DNA of 64,000 nt from an uncultured Lachnospiraceae bacterium (GTDB taxonomy: Bacteria > Bacillota > Clostridia > Lachnospirales > Lachnospiraceae), in contig CAJURQ010000008.1 in the NCBI GenBank assembly GCA_910588955.1, positions 1 to 64,000 on the forward strand, written 5' to 3'. How positions within the stretch are numbered: the stretch's first letter is position 1; the number at the start of each line of letters is the position of its first letter. The notes beneath the pieces are model-generated. The model searched no databases and was not told the DNA's origin. It saw only the letters and a program-made list of their open reading frames with translations. The position numbers and the translations under genes are program-made. Shown here one piece after another: positions 50,410-58,127 of the stretch.

Positions 50410-50475
50410 GCCGGAGTTATAAAGCGGCCATGTGCAAAGTGCATAAACTGTCTGCATAATTTCTATCTAAAATGG

Positions 50476-50492
50476 CAAAAATGGAAACAAAT
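50476..50492. repeat. Candidate left attachment repeat
   Basis: CAAAAATGGAAACAAAT, identical to 62309-62325, 66 bp after the EAL stop codon. Confidence 0.65.
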
Positions 50493-50677
50493 GGCAAATT
50501 TCAAGCTATTTTCTAAAATTTCTTTGGTTTTGTGTGCGATTTTACGTTTTGCACAAGTTTTGATGGTTTTTAAATGCATATCATTATGCATGTTGTATAT
50601 TTTGGCGCGGCTTCCAGACCCCCTTTGCGGGTGTCTGGAAGGTGGCAGGCTTTACGTTTTTCCGAACGTTCGGAAAG

Positions 50678-51718
50678 CTATGCTATGCCCAGGCTTTTCT
50701 TGTATTCATTTGCGCTCATGCCGTCAAATTTACGGCGGGGGTAGTCATTTACCCACTCTGTTATGTTTTCCCATTCTTCCGGCGTGTAAGATGAGAGGTC
50801 GCCGCCTTTTTTCACCCAGCGTCTAACGAATCTGTTCTGGTTTTCATTCTGTCCGCGCTCCCAACTACTGTAAGGGTGGCAGAAATAGACATGCGTTCGT
50901 TTCTGTCCTTCTATAGTCACACTACGTTCTATAAGAGAGCCGTCGCCAAACTCTGCGCCGTTATCGGCGGTTATCGTCTGGAATTTCCTTTTAAATGCAT
51001 CCAAGCCCATGCCTTTTTCAAGGCTGTCCAAGGCTGATATGACACTTTTTAAAGTGCGGTCTGCTATGCTGATATAGTATTCCTCTAAGGTCTTCCGCTC
51101 TGTGAGCACAAGGAGCGCGGTTTTGCTCCGGCAACACTGTCCGCTGTATACTGTGTCTATCTCCCAATGACCATATTTTTCCCGGTTCTTTATGTGTGCC
51201 GGGCGATGGATGATAGATTTTTCCGGGGGCTTGCGGTAACAGGGGCGTTGTTCCTCTTCCTTCTTTTTCTTCTTCTTTTTGTTCGCCTTGATGTACAAAT
51301 CTTTGTCCGATACGCCGGGAATCAATCCCAAATGGATATACTTGTAGAGCGTCGTCTCACACATAGTAAGAGAATCCGGCGATTCTTTTTTGAGTGTCTG
51401 TAGCACGGCGTACGGACTGTAATGTTTTTCTTTTATAAGTCCTGCAATACGGGACAATAGGGGCTGGTCGCCAGTAAGCTTGTACTGTATGCCTTTATTG
51501 TGCCCACGTTCTACCGTTTTACGCTGTGCTACGTCAGCGCAATATTCCCGGCGGGTGCTGTAGTCATAGTTTAGAAAAGTGACCGTGCCTTTTTCTATCT
51601 CTTTGTAGATTGTTGTGAAATGTTTGCCGAGAGTTTCAGCTATTATTGTCGGAGATGTGCCTTTTTTCAATTCCTTTTCGATATAGAATCTTTCTTCATA
51701 CGTGAGATGCTTGCCCAT
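50678..51718 (-). CDS. IS30-family transposase, possible phage integrase
   Basis: The 346-aa protein has the IS30 N-terminal helix-turn-helix (LTYEERFYIEKELKKG, IAETLGKHFTTIYKEI) and an intact DDE core: Asp in HWEIDTVYSG, Asp in TITADNGAEFGD and Glu in RGQNENQNRF. A Lys run (about 146-153) links the domains. It ends next to a copy of the prophage palindrome and is the last gene on the phage strand. No flanking IS inverted repeats are evident, which supports a phage-borne enzyme rather than a separate IS. Confidence 0.9.
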   Translation of the reverse strand: MGKHLTYEERFYIEKELKKGTSPTIIAETLGKHFTTIYKEIEKGTVTFLNYDYSTRREYCADVAQRKTVERGHNKGIQYKLTGDQPLLSRIAGLIKEKHYSPYAVLQTLKKESPDSLTMCETTLYKYIHLGLIPGVSDKDLYIKANKKKKKKKEEEQRPCYRKPPEKSIIHRPAHIKNREKYGHWEIDTVYSGQCCRSKTALLVLTERKTLEEYYISIADRTLKSVISALDSLEKGMGLDAFKRKFQTITADNGAEFGDGSLIERSVTIEGQKRTHVYFCHPYSSWERGQNENQNRFVRRWVKKGGDLSSYTPEEWENITEWVNDYPRRKFDGMSANEYKKSLGIA

Positions 51719-51756
51719 CCTTTACGCCCCTTCCCCTTGCAGTATATCGGAGCCTA

Positions 51757-51831
51757 GCAGAAAAGCCCTGCGCCGTCAACAAGCAATCTGTTCAAGAGGT
51801 AGTTATTGACTGCACAGGGCTTTTCTGCTAG
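51757..51831. repeat. Inverted repeat upstream of the transposase gene
   Basis: CCTAGCAGAAAAGCCCTG near 51753-51771 and its complement CAGGGCTTTTCTGCTAGG near 51815-51833 enclose about 43 bp. It lies just upstream of the transposase gene and could be a transposase-binding end, a terminator of rep, or a phage origin hairpin. Confidence 0.6.
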
Positions 51832-51918
51832 GCGGGGAAAAGGTAAAAGGGCAAGCCCTTTTTTGATTTTACCCCCCTGCACCCCCAAGGGGAAGATTTG
51901 CTGTGCCTATGTTATGCC

Positions 51919-52080
51919 TATGGAGAGGTGAGGGTCACCCCTCCATATATTTACTTTTATTGGATGGTTTATGTTATACAAGCCTTCCCCCGTTGGCAAG
52001 GGACAAACGGCGGAAATGCGCACGCTATGCCACAGCGGTAACATTTTAAGTCCCCCCTGAATCCCCCGCTGGGGGACTTT
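51919..52080. repeat. 162-bp direct repeat, copy A (downstream of rep)
   Basis: Matches 56233-56394 without gaps, with about 12 differences by eye. Contains GGTGAGGGTCACC, a stretch TTCCCCCGTTGGCAAGGGAC, and near its end the hairpin GTCCCCC/GGGGGAC. Stretch 51722-51918, between it and the transposase, has no gene; it holds a long inverted repeat AGCAGAAAAGCCCTG/CAGGGCTTTTCTGCT (51757-51831). Confidence 0.85.
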
Positions 52081-52124
52081 TGTTTGTTAGCGGCGGCGTT
52101 TTCCGAACGTTCGGAAAATAATTT

Positions 52125-52919
52125 TTACCTTATCTCGTAATAATTGATCTGCTGATGTGCGTCGGGGATGGTCACCGACTTGCTGTATGTGATGCTTGAG
52201 CCGTAGACCTTTAAAAAGTCTTCTTCGTCTATAATGAAATACTGCGGTTTCGCCCGGCTGATATTCCGGCTTGCGTAGTAGCGGTGCTTTTCTTTTAAAA
52301 ATGTCCCGGTGTCTTTTGAGATGTACTTGGTGATGTAGCTTGATGCGCGCTGTGTGTCATAGACACGGGTGGCGGTGGTAAAACCCCATTTCCAATTCAA
52401 TATATAATATACAGGCAGTTTTTCTTTCTTTGAATAATGCCCGCTGAATTTGAACCGAAGACCCTCACATCCCGACAGGAGCCCATGGAAATGGTAGTGC
52501 GTTTTGTCGTCGTGAAATTCCGGCACGATAAGGTATTTAAGGTTCGGGCATTGTCTTTTCTGTAAGTTGTTGAGAAAGATTTGTAACCGACGGACGATTA
52601 TGTCATAGTCACTTGCATCCGTTCTTTCCCGGTCAAATGTAAGGGTGATAAACCAGTCCCAGACGTTGGAGCGTGATATGTTGTAAATCCTGTTTTTTGT
52701 GCCGGACAGGCTTACTTTCTTGCAGTATTCTTCTTCCTCTTTTGTCCTGTCCTCATTCTTGTATGGTTTTGTGAAATTGACGTTCGTATCCATATCCGCT
52801 TCTACCTCTAAATCCTCGTACTCTTCATTCCCTGTATCATCTGACCGTGTGATAGTCCTTTTATAGATGGTAACGTGCTGTCCCGTCGGGTAATCATACA
52901 CACGGCAGTTATATTCCAT
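52125..52919 (-). CDS. Rolling-circle replication initiator (HUH Rep)
   Basis: The 264-aa protein has WDWFITLTFDRER (motif 1), the metal-binding HUH motif in THYHFHGLLSG (about 138-146) and a Tyr motif SSYITKYISKDTG (about 190-200), as in replication initiators of filamentous phages and RCR plasmids. It nicks the plus-strand origin. The 162-bp repeat just downstream is a candidate origin. It follows zot after a 140-bp gap containing a GC-rich hairpin. Confidence 0.88.
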   Translation of the reverse strand: MEYNCRVYDYPTGQHVTIYKRTITRSDDTGNEEYEDLEVEADMDTNVNFTKPYKNEDRTKEEEEYCKKVSLSGTKNRIYNISRSNVWDWFITLTFDRERTDASDYDIIVRRLQIFLNNLQKRQCPNLKYLIVPEFHDDKTHYHFHGLLSGCEGLRFKFSGHYSKKEKLPVYYILNWKWGFTTATRVYDTQRASSYITKYISKDTGTFLKEKHRYYASRNISRAKPQYFIIDEEDFLKVYGSSITYSKSVTIPDAHQQINYYEIR

Positions 52920-52994
52920 GATTTACCCCTTTTTCAGCTTTTTTCAAAATGTGACTTAAAAATATTGCTATTGTCAAGTATGCGCCCGCCTGAA

Positions 52995-53013
52995 CCGCCG
53001 GGCGTCCCGGCGG
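52995..53013. terminator. GC-rich hairpin between zot and rep
   Basis: CCGCCGGG-CGT-CCCGGCGG, a perfect 8-bp stem in the 140-bp gap between the zot stop and the rep start. No T-run; could be an attenuator or replication signal. Confidence 0.5.
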
Positions 53014-53060
53014 CGCGTCGTCGGAAGCGTCCTCCTAGCGTCGCCGTGCCGTCCGCCGTG

Positions 53061-53744
53061 TCAGTCAAACAGCTTGTAGCTGTCATAAAACTTATAGTAC
53101 TTTTTCCCAGTGTAATACTGCGCATACTCTTTGCTGTCCTTTTTCCGCATGGGCTTCATGAGCGTAAAATCCCGGCAGATACGGACAAAGAGGTTACCGC
53201 CGCACAGGAATGCAAGGAATTTACCGAAAAGCTTCATTTTTGTGACGCACCGGCACTCAATCTCTTTGTGGAACATCTCCCTTATCTGCTTGTCTATCTG
53301 ACTGTCAGACTGCGCGATTAAGTAAATGTCATACCTGTATTTCCTGTGCTTAGAGAAAAAGTCCATCCATTCCAGACGGTCACGGGCGTTAAAGGTGCGG
53401 GAGTTGAAGAGCCCGCCGCATTCGTCAAGCACGATAATGCCCTGCACTTCTTTCCCCTTGTCTGTGAGATCATGGAAGTTAAGCGCAAAACCCCGCAGAC
53501 CCTCTATATAGCTGAATTTTTTCTCTTTCGGGGACAGGTTAAGGTATGCCTGTGTAGTAAGTTCGGCATTGCTTGTCTCGATAAATGCGCCCAGCTTTTC
53601 CGGGTGGCGGCACTTGGAAAAATAGTCCATGTTTATCTCAAAATTTGCTATGACATTGATACCCCGTTTTAGGCTGTGGTATATCTTCTCAGCCATGAAA
53701 AGGGACTTACCTCCGCCGGGGCGACCGTTTACAAAATAGATCAT
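53061..53744 (-). CDS. Zot-type (pI-like) phage assembly ATPase
   Basis: The 227-aa protein begins MIYFVNGRPGGGKSLFMAEK, with Walker A at residues 7-14, and has Walker B in GIIVLDECGGLFNSRTF (about 105). QSDSQIDKQIREMFHKEIEC is typical of Zot. These ATPases thread the phage DNA through the envelope during secretion. Compared with Ff pI or V. cholerae Zot it is short and has no obvious periplasmic domain, as in Gram-positive inoviruses. RBS AAAGGAG follows a palindrome copy. Confidence 0.92.
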   Translation of the reverse strand: MIYFVNGRPGGGKSLFMAEKIYHSLKRGINVIANFEINMDYFSKCRHPEKLGAFIETSNAELTTQAYLNLSPKEKKFSYIEGLRGFALNFHDLTDKGKEVQGIIVLDECGGLFNSRTFNARDRLEWMDFFSKHRKYRYDIYLIAQSDSQIDKQIREMFHKEIECRCVTKMKLFGKFLAFLCGGNLFVRICRDFTLMKPMRKKDSKEYAQYYTGKKYYKFYDSYKLFD

Positions 53745-53780
53745 GCTGTTTTCTCCTTTCTTTTTCCAGACGTTCGGAAA

Positions 53781-54032
53781 CTATGCTAAAAGCTTTCCAA
53801 TGATGTAGTCCATGACGATTTTCTTCACCATCTGGTATACGTAGTAGGCTAAGATGCAGTTGAGCCATACAAGCGTGATATCCCGGGCATTGTCAAAGGG
53901 GATAAACCAGTTGAGATAGGCGAGCATGTTTGCATCCATTCCCGTTTCCATGTCCGCAAGAGCCTTTTGGACAGGAGACGTGGGCAGGATGGCATACAGT
54001 GCCAGTATTAAGAGTGAAAGCAGTTTAAGCAT
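53781..54032 (-). CDS. Small two-TM virion or assembly protein (pVI-like position)
   Basis: The 83-aa protein has an N-terminal hydrophobic segment (MLKLLSLLILALYAILPTSP) and a second one (about 50-75, ITLVWLNCILAYYVYQMVKKIV). It starts directly at the stop of the adsorption protein gene and precedes zot, the place of gene VI in Ff phages. Homology cannot be judged by eye; position and size suggest a minor coat protein at the pIII end. Confidence 0.65.
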   Translation of the reverse strand: MLKLLSLLILALYAILPTSPVQKALADMETGMDANMLAYLNWFIPFDNARDITLVWLNCILAYYVYQMVKKIVMDYIIGKLLA

Positions 54033-55751
54033 TTAATCACCTTCTTTCGCTACCGGGAATACTTTCATTGTGAGGTTCAAAAGCCCGTAGCAGTACAGGA
54101 CGGTTAATAACGTGCGGGAGATAGAAGAGAGTGTCTCAAAATCTTTTAAATCTATCTCGATGTATTCCTCTATCCCGAGACGTTCCAGTTTAATGGGGAG
54201 GCGGAAGACCGGGGTCTGCGGTTCTTCCGCTAAAAAACCGATAATGAGGTACACGTCCCACGGGATGCAGAAGGGAAATTTTGTCTTCATCAGGTTTGCG
54301 GCATCCCCCATAGTAGAGGACAGGGCAGAGACGGCACTGCCCGCGCCGTTTTCCGCATCATCAAATATGCCCTTGATGAAGTCCAGCCAGTCGGCGACGG
54401 CATCCGCCGCATTGACTGCCGTGTCAGCCATTGTCCAGTGCTTAAGTTTCTTTATCTGCACGAGGATTTCGTCAAGCGTTTCCTGTATCTTTGCATGGGC
54501 TGTATCTGCCGCGCCCTCTGCCGTTTCGGACATCCTGTCAAATATCTGGGTGACCTTGGCGAGAATCTTTGAAAGCAGGGTGTTTGTACTGCTCAAATCA
54601 ATGTCCACGTTCACGTCACCGCCGCCAGAACCGCCACCGCCGCCACCGCCGCCTTGGTTGTTCTTGAGTTCGTCAAGTATCTGTTTCAGCAAGTCCTCAA
54701 TCTCGCTTTCGTCCGTGGTGTCTGTTATCTGCCCGAGCAGCTTGTCAATCACGCCGGAGAGATCGTCAACTGTCTGCTGTAAGTCGTCGATGGAGGTAGT
54801 CAAGTCTTCCGGCACGTAATTGTAATAATCGCTCGTATAATAGACAGAACGCTTGCCGAGGGTATAATTCTGGAAATCCCCATAGGTGTTAAAAACCCTT
54901 ATGCGGCGACCGTCTTTTGATATGATAGGCATAACAGAAGAAACCCCTACACTGCCGAGTGAAATATTTTTATATCCTATTCCCAATTTAGGGGCACGGA
55001 AAATCCAACATGCACCATTATCCACATTATGAGTCTGGAAATGATAATAAGATTTTGAAGTTACTTCTTCCCATGACTTCACGGGGGAATCATCTGCGGC
55101 GAGTTGTACCCAATGGACTTGAAACGTAAAATCTCCCCATGTGTCATTTCTGTAAAACTGCACCAAGGTATCATTGTATCTAACTGGACTAAGACGTGAA
55201 AACCAATGACCAAAATCTGTAAAAGAGAATACGTTAGGAGACCTTACTCCAAAAACAACAAGACCAGACGGACTCTCGTTTAAAAGGTTTACAAGACTGT
55301 CATATACATTTTTTTGCAAACCATAAGGTATTTCAATATCATCTAAAGCAAGAGTAGATGCCATGTAATAGGGTTCGTGCTCTTTGGCGACGTTAATAAG
55401 TGTATTATATACATAAGTTACAGTTTCTTTAGGAAAAGTAACTGTATTTTCATTTGCATCAAATTTGCCCTTGCTAATATATTCTTTCATAGTCTGGTCG
55501 TTTGCCATTGCTTTTGTTAAGTCATGGTCTTTAACAATAGCACCGATTTGTGACAGAATATATTCAATATAATACATAACCACACCATCGTCTTTAACGT
55601 TGATAGTGCCACTATCTGTTATAAAATCTGAATTATGATCCGTACCGCCACTACCACCGTGATCAGAAGCATAAGCAGAGAAGGGGCATGATACAAAAAG
55701 AAGAATAGCAGAAATAGAAAAAATAATAATCTTTTTAAAATACTGTTTCAT
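54033..55751 (-). CDS. Adsorption/minor coat protein (pIII-like)
   Basis: The 572-aa protein has a signal peptide (1-28, ending AYA), an N-terminal half probably used in receptor binding, a coiled segment, a run of Gly (about 365-378, NQGGGGGGGGSGGGDVNV), a helical region and a C-terminal membrane segment (TVLYCYGLLNLTMKVF). This signal - domain - glycine linker - membrane anchor plan is that of filamentous-phage pIII. The N-terminal 270 residues are encoded by AT-rich DNA unlike the rest of the gene, hinting at exchange of the receptor-binding part. Confidence 0.8.
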   Translation of the reverse strand: MKQYFKKIIIFSISAILLFVSCPFSAYASDHGGSGGTDHNSDFITDSGTINVKDDGVVMYYIEYILSQIGAIVKDHDLTKAMANDQTMKEYISKGKFDANENTVTFPKETVTYVYNTLINVAKEHEPYYMASTLALDDIEIPYGLQKNVYDSLVNLLNESPSGLVVFGVRSPNVFSFTDFGHWFSRLSPVRYNDTLVQFYRNDTWGDFTFQVHWVQLAADDSPVKSWEEVTSKSYYHFQTHNVDNGACWIFRAPKLGIGYKNISLGSVGVSSVMPIISKDGRRIRVFNTYGDFQNYTLGKRSVYYTSDYYNYVPEDLTTSIDDLQQTVDDLSGVIDKLLGQITDTTDESEIEDLLKQILDELKNNQGGGGGGGGSGGGDVNVDIDLSSTNTLLSKILAKVTQIFDRMSETAEGAADTAHAKIQETLDEILVQIKKLKHWTMADTAVNAADAVADWLDFIKGIFDDAENGAGSAVSALSSTMGDAANLMKTKFPFCIPWDVYLIIGFLAEEPQTPVFRLPIKLERLGIEEYIEIDLKDFETLSSISRTLLTVLYCYGLLNLTMKVFPVAKEGD

Positions 55752-55806
55752 ATATATTCCCCCATAAAAAAGAGACGGAGTAGACCGTCTCTAAATAATA
55801 AGCGTT

Positions 55807-55953
55807 TTAATCTTGATACTGACTTCCTTTATTATTGTTTTTTATATGCCTTACAATTATAGCAACAACCGTTATTATCGCAATTATTGGAATAAAAAAA
55901 ACAAGAAGGATAATTATAAAAGAAATCATATGTAGAGTATGCCAACCTAGCAT
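55807..55953 (-). CDS. Small single-TM protein (48 aa)
   Basis: ATG 55953 follows AAGGGGGTG and opens MLGWHTLHMISFIIILLVFF, continuing as one long hydrophobic segment and the tail RHIKNNNKGSQYQD. It lies directly upstream of the adsorption protein gene, where Gram-positive inoviruses often encode small coat-like proteins. Interval 55954-56232 upstream has no other gene. Confidence 0.6.
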   Translation of the reverse strand: MLGWHTLHMISFIIILLVFFIPIIAIITVVAIIVRHIKNNNKGSQYQD

Positions 55954-56232
55954 TTTTTCACCCCCTTACAGGGAGATTATACCATTTTCCGACGGTTTTT
56001 GCAAATATTCAATTTTTGTCTTTTAAAGTAAATAATATAATATCCATATCAACATTAATATTGTTAAAAAAACATCAGGCACATTTATATAAAAATTATT
56101 GTCGTCCATTTAATACCCCATGTATTATGCGTGTACCATTCCGTCACTAACCCAACCCTTCCTAGCCCGACATAGGCGGCGTGAAATACCCCCGCCAAGT
56201 CCCCTCCCTAGGAAGGGCTATTATGCTGTGTG

Positions 56233-56394
56233 TATGGACGGGTGAGGGTCACCCTTCCATATATTTACTTTTGTTTAATGGTTTATGCTGTACAAGCCTT
56301 CCCCCGTTGGCAAGGGACAAACGGCGGAAATGCGCACGTTATGCCACAGCGGTGACATTTTAAGTCCCCCCTAAATCCCCCGTTGGGGGACTTT
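56233..56394. repeat. 162-bp direct repeat, copy B
   Basis: Ungapped partner of 51919-52080. It also ends in a GTCCCCC/GGGGGAC hairpin and lies next to a palindrome copy. On the minus strand it covers the stop codon of the gene ending at 56371. Confidence 0.85.
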
Positions 56395-56613
56395 ATTTTC
56401 AGCTCCCTCTTTTTCCGAACGTTCGGAAACTGTTTCGGAAAGCCAGTCTTTTAAAATTTGATAAGCCAAAGGTTTGACGCATGGGTTGTCCAGACGGCAC
56501 CCGAAGTCACCATAATGGTATTCACAGTGAGCACATGCACCAGCATCTGCTGATACAAGAAACTCCGCTAAACCATCATCTGTCATACTGCGTATCTTAT
56601 CGCCGTTTGTCAT
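56371..56613 (-). CDS. Small Cys-rich protein, MTNGDKIR family (80 aa)
   Basis: ATG 56613 (with GAGGAATTGGC upstream) opens MTNGDKIRSMTDDGLAEFLV, followed by CAHCEYHYGDFGCRLDNPC, a four-Cys segment that may bind zinc, and a C-terminus through a palindrome copy (SERSE). A paralogue is at 56858. Such short MTN(G/A)DKIR proteins are common in Clostridial phages and have no known function. Confidence 0.7.
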   Translation of the reverse strand: MTNGDKIRSMTDDGLAEFLVSADAGACAHCEYHYGDFGCRLDNPCVKPLAYQILKDWLSETVSERSEKEGAENKVPQRGI

Positions 56614-56758
56614 GCCAATTCCTCTTTTCCAATAAAAACATCCCATAATGCATGGGGCTTATGACATCCACTTTTTCATGCTTATATGCACAGTAGCCTT
56701 TTCGCCCGCATTTTATATTCTGTTCTTTTGTATAACAGGTTGAAATGTCTTTACTCAT
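56597..56758 (-). CDS. Small hypothetical protein (53 aa)
   Basis: ATG 56758 is preceded by a palindrome copy and AGGAAGGGAAAGG. The frame reads MSKDISTCYTKEQNIKCGRK, contains three Cys and overlaps the start of the next gene by 17 bp. The palindrome-ribosome-site module in front supports translation. Function unknown. Confidence 0.55.
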   Translation of the reverse strand: MSKDISTCYTKEQNIKCGRKGYCAYKHEKVDVISPMHYGMFLLEKRNWHDKRR

Positions 56759-56857
56759 CCTTTCCCTTCCTTTTCCGAACGTTCGGAAAATGCTTTATGA
56801 CAAAAGAAAACAGATAACCAAACAGTGAAACCATGATTTCCCCGAAAAATCCAACTC

Positions 56858-57055
56858 CTATAATCCCATTTTCCTAAATACATCTGGATCAAATTCAGAC
56901 GAAAGAAAAAGCTCAAGTTTTACCGCTTCCTGATCTGGCGCAGTGCATACAAATATAAATTTCGCGAAAGATTTACAAGCGTGAAGCTCCCTTGAAGTAA
57001 TATAATGTGCCAGTTCTTCATCCGTCATGTTTCTTATTCTGTCACCGTTTGTCAT
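56858..57055 (-). CDS. Small protein, MTNGDRIR family (65 aa)
   Basis: ATG 57055, after AAAGGGTAAATATC, opens MTNGDRIRNMTDEELAHYIT and aligns with the start of the paralogue at 56613; a longer start at 57076 after GGAGGG is possible. The C-terminal half (KFIFVCTAPDQEAVKLELFL) differs from the Cys-rich paralogue. Accessory phage gene of unknown role. Confidence 0.65.
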   Translation of the reverse strand: MTNGDRIRNMTDEELAHYITSRELHACKSFAKFIFVCTAPDQEAVKLELFLSSEFDPDVFRKMGL

Positions 57056-57091
57056 GATATTTACCCTTTCATCCATTGTGTTTCCCTCCAT

Positions 57092-57328
57092 TCAAAACGG
57101 GCACTCTGCACCCACGTTCTGCCAGTCGTTACAGGCTTCCTTTCTTTCGTGTGCCGCTTTTTCCTCTGCCCAGATAGCGGCAAGGCGGCTGTTTATCATT
57201 GCGCTTACCTTTTCCAACGGTTCCCCGGCTTTCAGACGGTCAGTGAAGTCGTAGTCCGGCATCCTGCCATAACGCGCCTGATAGGCGTAGTCTATCGGCT
57301 TGAATGCGAGTCTTGCCCGCCTAGCCAT
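57092..57328 (-). CDS. Small hypothetical phage protein (78 aa)
   Basis: ATG 57328 follows GGTGAGGTATACC and overlaps the stop of the upstream gene by 8 bp. MARRARLAFKPIDYAYQARYG and DWQNVGAECPF are its ends; basic N-terminus, no membrane segment. The tight overlap with its neighbour argues for real translation. No family recognised. Confidence 0.6.
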   Translation of the reverse strand: MARRARLAFKPIDYAYQARYGRMPDYDFTDRLKAGEPLEKVSAMINSRLAAIWAEEKAAHERKEACNDWQNVGAECPF

Positions 57329-57569
57329 GGTATACCTCACCTTTGAAATCCGCCCGCATCACATTGTAGACAGTGACCGCATTTTCCGGGCAGTTGCATG
57401 ACACGATGTGCTTACCGCCGAGCATAACATCATAACAGAGGGGACGCACACACACGGACAATTCCGTGCTTGCGTTAATCTTCGTTGATATAAGTTTGGA
57501 GCATCCGGCATTGATAAGTATTTCGTTTATCTCCCTCCACATGTCTTCCGATTCCCTTACCATTCCCAT
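57321..57569 (-). CDS. Small hypothetical phage protein (82 aa)
   Basis: The 82-aa frame (start at 57569, or MVRESEDM at 57563) has GAAGGGAG upstream and a palindrome copy just before that. It includes CVRPLCYDVMLGGKHIVSCN with several Cys. It is the first gene after the terminator of the major coat protein gene. Function unknown. Confidence 0.6.
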   Translation of the reverse strand: MGMVRESEDMWREINEILINAGCSKLISTKINASTELSVCVRPLCYDVMLGGKHIVSCNCPENAVTVYNVMRADFKGEVYHG

Positions 57570-57635
57570 TATATTTTTCTCCCTTCTTGTTGTCTTTTTC
57601 CGAACGTTCGGAAAATCTTTCCTTTTTTGATAAAA

Positions 57636-57665
57636 CCCCGCAAGGGCGGTGAAGCCCCTGCGGGG
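57636..57665 (-). terminator. Strong terminator behind the major coat protein gene
   Basis: CCCCGCA/TGCGGGG with inner GGGC/GCCC form a long stem; on the minus strand it is followed by TTTTATC. It would limit read-through from the abundant coat transcript into the cargo genes. Confidence 0.85.
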
Positions 57666-57707
57666 TGGTGGGGAGCACGTCTCCCCGTCCGCAACGTGCC
57701 AGCCTTC

Positions 57708-57914
57708 CTAGCTGGCGATGGAGCGGAAAAAGTTGACGCCGAGCCTGATCGCCATGAACACGCCCGCGATACCGAGACCGATCGGGAGTGAAATACACAT
57801 GATGCTGAACACGTCAGCACTGATACCATTGAATGCGGTTTCAAGAGCCGCTTTCATTGCATCAGTCATCAAACCCGTAGCCGTACCTGCTTCAAGCGCA
57901 AAAGCTGTAAGCAT
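57708..57914 (-). CDS. Major coat protein (pVIII-like)
   Basis: The 68-aa protein has an amphipathic N-terminal half with few charges (GTATGLMTDAMKAALETAFN), a central membrane segment (about 36-58, SIMCISLPIGLGIAGVFMAI) and a short basic end (RLGVNFFRSIAS), the layout of filamentous-phage major coat subunits whose C-terminus contacts DNA. No long cleavable signal peptide is evident. A strong terminator follows immediately, as in other filamentous phages. Confidence 0.8.
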   Translation of the reverse strand: MLTAFALEAGTATGLMTDAMKAALETAFNGISADVFSIMCISLPIGLGIAGVFMAIRLGVNFFRSIAS

Positions 57915-57952
57915 ATGCGTTACCTTCCTTTCCGCATTGTTCCGGAACGTTG

Positions 57953-58120
57953 CTATTTTATGTTCAAAAGGCTGAGAGCCTTAAAAACACCGTACCCGAG
58001 TATGTCCATTGCCGTGCCGAGGAAAAGCCCGAACGGCAGGGCGTACTGCATGAATATCTTTAGGTATTCGCCCATGAGGGCGTGTATTTCAACGTGGTTT
58101 ACGATTATTTCCATTTTCAT
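57953..58120 (-). CDS. Small membrane protein (55 aa)
   Basis: ATG 58120 follows AAGGGGGAA and opens MKMEIIVNHVEIHALMGEYL, followed by a hydrophobic segment (about 24-45, MQYALPFGLFLGTAMDILGY). It lies between the repeat-rich structural protein and the major coat gene, where pVII/pIX-like tip proteins or scaffold peptides are encoded. Identification is by position only. Confidence 0.6.
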   Translation of the reverse strand: MKMEIIVNHVEIHALMGEYLKIFMQYALPFGLFLGTAMDILGYGVFKALSLLNIK

Positions 58121-58127
58121 TTCCCCC

